From Holophagae bacterium (GTDB taxonomy: Bacteria > Acidobacteriota > Holophagae > Acanthopleuribacterales > Acanthopleuribacteraceae), in assembly GCA_030429565.1 (NCBI GenBank), contig JAUIFE010000033.1:35591-99590 (forward strand): a stretch of DNA of 64,000 bases. The letters are read 5' to 3'. Position numbers and translations under genes: made by a program. This document shows, one piece after another, positions 60,743 through 64,000 of the stretch. The first letter of the stretch is position 1. Each line of letters begins with the position of its first letter. Under the pieces are notes generated by a model. It worked only from the letters and a program-made list of their open reading frames with translations, did not search any database and was not told the origin of the DNA.

Positions 60743-61225
60743 CTATTTTTTGAAGATCTCACCAGTTTTCGTGTTTGTGCTCATACCAAACTCGTCAGGG
60801 AACTTGTACGGAACATAGGTGTCCTCCTTTAGGATGAAAACTTCAATGTTCTCGTCTTCATCCTTGAGTAAGGTTCTGATTTCGGTGCAGTTAAAAACTT
60901 TGTAGCCTTGAATGATTTGATTGACGATTTTTATTGCTAAACCGCCTATGACCTGAGAACAGGATCTGCAAACCCACTCGCTTTCTGGACTGTATTCAAC
61001 GACATCAAAAGCAAGTACGTCATTATAAACAGGGCTTCCATAGTTAACCAAAAAATCACCGTAATAAGTATTTGGATTGACTGTGAAGTTGTCTGCTTGG
61101 TACCAGCGTAACTTTTGACCCATTTCGTAAGATTCACCAGCAGCACCCCAAATGATCTGGGCGCAATTTGTTAACTCTTTTTGACACCAGGGACAAATAA
61201 AGTGTCCATAAACTCGGATTTTCAA
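60743..61225 (-). CDS. Small CxxC protein, likely immunity protein of the adjacent Rhs
   Basis: A 160-residue cytoplasmic-type protein starting at TTG 61225 after GGAGG (7-bp spacing). Two CxxC pairs, C11/C14 (FICPWCQK) and C86/C89 (WVCRSCSQ), suggest a zinc-knuckle pair. The rest is acidic and rich in beta-forming residues. It begins 19 bp after the Rhs stop on the same strand, the classic place for the immunity gene of a polymorphic toxin. Base composition is clearly more A/T-rich than the window average, as is the Rhs tip beside it, which fits acquisition as a toxin-immunity pair. I do not know the family. Confidence 0.65.
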   Translation of the reverse strand: MKIRVYGHFICPWCQKELTNCAQIIWGAAGESYEMGQKLRWYQADNFTVNPNTYYGDFLVNYGSPVYNDVLAFDVVEYSPESEWVCRSCSQVIGGLAIKIVNQIIQGYKVFNCTEIRTLLKDEDENIEVFILKEDTYVPYKFPDEFGMSTNTKTGEIFKK

Positions 61226-61244
61226 AAAATTGCCTCCGTGTTGG

Positions 61245-64000
61245 TTATTCCTGAATTTTCTTTGGTTTAGACAATTTGTCTAGGATTTTCTTCAGGTCCT
61301 CTAGGGTTGAGAAGATATTTATGTTGCCCATTGCGTTGTTGGTTGCATTTAATCGCCCAGCTACTTTAGCATTGTGTATGGATGTTTTAGGGGTTAAATA
61401 TTGAAGATCTTTGAAAAATTCACGAGTCACTATGTTTTCAAATATCTGGTTCGGCAAATTGGCATTCGCCGTGACCAGTGGACGTCCTAATTTCATGGCT
61501 GAATAAGCAACTACAAAATCCATCCGATCAAACTTTCTGGTAAAAACCACCTTCTTTAGCCCTTTTGGTGTTGTTTTCCGAGGCGCATGAGCCGTTCCAA
61601 GAGCAACTCTTTTAAGGTCCGTGACTTCTATTCTGAAGTTCATCATGAACCTAGTAAGCTGGTCATGATAGGACAAGGTTGCTTGTTCAAGGGCTTCTGT
61701 GAAGACCACTTGATCAACGAAAATTTTAAAGTTTCCATTATCTAAAATTTGATCAAAAAGTGGTCGCGTCGCTCCTGGTAGTTTCATTATAAATAGATTT
61801 GAATCAGCGACCATCTCATATCGAGGGTGACCACCAGAAAACTTCCATGGGCTCGAAACCGTTCTAGAATAAATTCCCACAGTTGAAGCCGTTGATAACG
61901 CAGATTCTGAAGCTCCGGGACCAATGCCCAGAAGTCTTCCTGCATCACCTATGCCGGAACTCAAAGGTAAGGGGTTATATACTTTGGGAAATTCCCATGC
62001 ACCGGTTTTAGGGTTAAACACAAGATCAATAACTGTATTCGAACCTTTGGCGATATCATCACTGTGCCGGAGTAGGTCATCCGAAAATGAAAAGATTTTT
62101 GTTACCTTTGCTAACTTCATGAAAGGAATTATCTCAAGCAGAGCGAAGCCGTAATCCCAATTGCTTATATTAGTATCGCCAGTTGTGTGTGCATCGATAA
62201 CCTTGTCTACTGAACCTCCAATGAAAACAAAAAGCACATTCGTTGCCATCAACTTGTGGGCAACTACTTGTTCAAAAAACCCTCCTTCATGTTGCAAGTC
62301 CGCAGCAACTTCAGTGAGTATGTTACTTATAGTCTCCAGTCCATTAGGATCCCAGAACATTATCGGGTTACCCGCAGCATACGCGTACGGCTCGGTGAAG
62401 GTACTCGGATCGTAGATGTCGGGTGCGCGGAAGTCGGGGTTCAGGAAGTGGCCTAACTGCGGGTCGTAGTAGCGGTGGTGCATGTAGGTTAAGCCGGTGT
62501 CGGCGTCGCGCATGTGGCCGCTTAAGCCCAGGAAAGGTTTCGTTAGGCGTTCCCCGAAGGTGGGTAATGCGAAACCTTCGGCCATGGCATCTACTTTTTC
62601 TCCTCCCAATAAGTCGAAGCTGTTCCACCAGGATTCGCCGTAAGGGCTCATTGGCGTGTAGAAGATGTTGGTAGTGTTGACCTGCTTGTACGCGAACGGG
62701 GTGCCCAAGTGATCGTTGAAGATGTAGTAGCTTTCGCTTGGGTTTTCGAGGCTGCGTATGAACGCCGGCCCAAACGGGCCATGGGCGATAACGTGGGTCC
62801 ATTCAATGGTGGCCGTGGCGTCTTGGTTTTGTTCCGGTGGCGAGCTTTCGGATGAGGTTGGTTCCTTTTCGACGCCGACCGCGATGAGTTTTGAACCTTG
62901 GTAAACGAAAACGAACGCTGTCTGGCTGCCTTCTTTGGTTGCGCGGATGCGTCTGCCGCGACTGTCGTAATCGTAGGCATACACCTGGCCGTCGATGCTT
63001 AATTCGCGGAGGCGCCGGTTGCCGTCCCAGGTGAAACGACGGTTTGTGTTGGGTTTGGTGTTCAGGCTGCCGACGAGATTTCCGGAGTTTTCCTCGTACG
63101 CCATCGTTTGGTCATTGTCGACTTCCCACGCGGGCACGGTTTCTTCTGGGGTGGCGGCCGTTAAGGATTTTGGTTTGTAGCTGGTTACCTGTGCTTGGCG
63201 TGGTCCTGCTTCGGGACGCATGGATCGTTGCCGCAACGCGAGTTGACGCGGTGTGTTCGCCCCTGCGCCAATCTGTTCGGTGAGAACCAGGCTTACTTGG
63301 TTGAGCAAGTCTTGCTCGGTGATGCCGTAGGTTTCCGTGAAGGTTTTGGTTTGGTAGCTGGGCTCTGGCGGCTCTTGGCCAGACTCCGGTTCCGGGAGTG
63401 GCTGGTTGGCGCCCGGCCCCACGCGCCGCTCGACCGACACTTGTTGTAAGCGTTTTTCAGCGTAGGTCGGCGTCAGGGTTTCGCTTAACGTTGGACCACC
63501 GCGCACCACACGGGTGATGGTCGCTTGGGTTGGCGCCGTCGTTGAATCACAGGCATCCTCAACCGGGCTTTCGCTGTACGTTAAGGCCAATTTGAGGTCG
63601 AGTGCTTCGCTTGTGATGTCGGTCAACCGGCCGGTGTCGTCGGTGGTTACGCTGAAGGAGGCACCGTCGCCCCAGGTCATGGTGCCGGGATAGCCGCCGG
63701 CCCAATCGTTGTAGGTGACGTTCATGTCGGCGACGGTAACCTCGGTCAGGTTGCCGCCGGTGTCGTATTGGTAAACAAGCTCGATTTGGTCGGCGATGTT
63801 GATGCCGGTTAATCGGTTGTCTTTGTAGGTGTAGGTCTGCGGGACACCGTTACCGTCGGTGTAAGATGTCAAACGCGTTGGGATTTCGGTGTCATAGCTG
63901 AACTCTTCAACGGCGGAGACCGTGCCGACGATCTCCCGGTCCGGCGAGGTGCCGCCCTCGCTTGGGTCGTCCTTGCTGACCGGGCCGCCTCCGCCGCCGG
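61245..64000 (-). CDS. Rhs/YD-repeat polymorphic toxin, 3' part (gene continues past the window)
   Basis: The frame is open to the window end, giving about 918 visible residues; the true start lies outside. Near the edge it has a glycine-rich stretch, then YD repeats (YTYKDNRLTGINI, YQYDTGGNLTEV) and the Rhs core end (GLTYMHHRYYDPQLGHFLNPD...YAYAAGNPIMFWDPNGL). The remaining about 360 residues are a different, A/T-richer tip. Within it VADSNLFI, VFTEALEQ and DFVVAYSAMKLGRPLVTANANLPN follow the order of acidic residues in PIN-domain nucleases, so an RNase tip is likely but unproven. A probable immunity gene follows. Confidence 0.85.
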   Translation of the reverse strand, partial: GGGGGPVSKDDPSEGGTSPDREIVGTVSAVEEFSYDTEIPTRLTSYTDGNGVPQTYTYKDNRLTGINIADQIELVYQYDTGGNLTEVTVADMNVTYNDWAGGYPGTMTWGDGASFSVTTDDTGRLTDITSEALDLKLALTYSESPVEDACDSTTAPTQATITRVVRGGPTLSETLTPTYAEKRLQQVSVERRVGPGANQPLPEPESGQEPPEPSYQTKTFTETYGITEQDLLNQVSLVLTEQIGAGANTPRQLALRQRSMRPEAGPRQAQVTSYKPKSLTAATPEETVPAWEVDNDQTMAYEENSGNLVGSLNTKPNTNRRFTWDGNRRLRELSIDGQVYAYDYDSRGRRIRATKEGSQTAFVFVYQGSKLIAVGVEKEPTSSESSPPEQNQDATATIEWTHVIAHGPFGPAFIRSLENPSESYYIFNDHLGTPFAYKQVNTTNIFYTPMSPYGESWWNSFDLLGGEKVDAMAEGFALPTFGERLTKPFLGLSGHMRDADTGLTYMHHRYYDPQLGHFLNPDFRAPDIYDPSTFTEPYAYAAGNPIMFWDPNGLETISNILTEVAADLQHEGGFFEQVVAHKLMATNVLFVFIGGSVDKVIDAHTTGDTNISNWDYGFALLEIIPFMKLAKVTKIFSFSDDLLRHSDDIAKGSNTVIDLVFNPKTGAWEFPKVYNPLPLSSGIGDAGRLLGIGPGASESALSTASTVGIYSRTVSSPWKFSGGHPRYEMVADSNLFIMKLPGATRPLFDQILDNGNFKIFVDQVVFTEALEQATLSYHDQLTRFMMNFRIEVTDLKRVALGTAHAPRKTTPKGLKKVVFTRKFDRMDFVVAYSAMKLGRPLVTANANLPNQIFENIVTREFFKDLQYLTPKTSIHNAKVAGRLNATNNAMGNINIFSTLEDLKKILDKLSKPKKIQE

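Overview
The window is a G+C-rich bacterial chromosome segment with standard bacterial gene structure, several TTG and GTG starts backed by strong ribosome binding sites, and very large multidomain proteins. Ectoine/hydroxyectoine synthesis, a kinase-TIR-STAND-WD40 giant, DUF3857-transglutaminase proteins, secreted Ig-like proteins and VgrG/Rhs cassettes together suggest a marine or salt-exposed bacterium with a large, signalling-rich genome. A marine member of Acidobacteriota (Holophagae/Acanthopleuribacter-like) is my best guess, but there is no rRNA or marker gene to prove it.

Layout. 1-4.1 kb: a minus-strand run thrC-thrB-flippase-like protein-membrane protein. 4.5-6.7 kb: folE with a clear terminator, then an HD-GYP response regulator. 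7.2-10.9 kb: four plus-strand secreted proteins with Ig/PKD-like segments, two of them related to each other. 10.9-19.2 kb: two tandem DUF3857-transglutaminase-TPR proteins of more than 1,300 residues. 19.6-25.6 kb: one 2,018-residue protein joining a Ser/Thr kinase, a TIR-like domain, a STAND NTPase and at least 14 WD40 repeats. 25.9-27.9 kb: malate dehydrogenase and an orphan protein. 28.8-30.5 kb: a secreted M14 zinc carboxypeptidase.

30.5-50.3 kb is the most unusual part: an ancient tandem duplication with a period of about 10.2 kb. Each copy reads, on the minus strand, promoter region-vgrG-TPR protein-PAAR/Rhs protein, the genes separated by 2-11 bp. Between the copies lies a decayed fragment of the carboxypeptidase 3' end, which marks the duplication. 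Each promoter region carries three copies of a short TGTYRA-type motif. The Rhs proteins carry a long polybasic, histone-like linker and related C-terminal tips, and no immunity gene follows either. The TPR protein stands where a loading chaperone or adaptor would be expected.

50.5-56.9 kb: a sodium/solute symporter diverges from a complete ask-ectA-ectB-ectC-ectD cluster. It starts from a strong sigma-70-type promoter with a palindrome over the -10 box and ends in a terminator; a second terminator lies between ectB and ectC. 57.2-59.2 kb: three small minus-strand genes, two of which look like degenerate Ras/MglA-fold proteins. 59.4-60.7 kb: a dispersed repeat and two tandem transposase remnants. 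60.7-64.0 kb: the 3' part of another Rhs/YD-repeat protein with a possible PIN-nuclease tip, followed by a small CxxC protein that is its likely immunity partner; the Rhs gene runs off the window.
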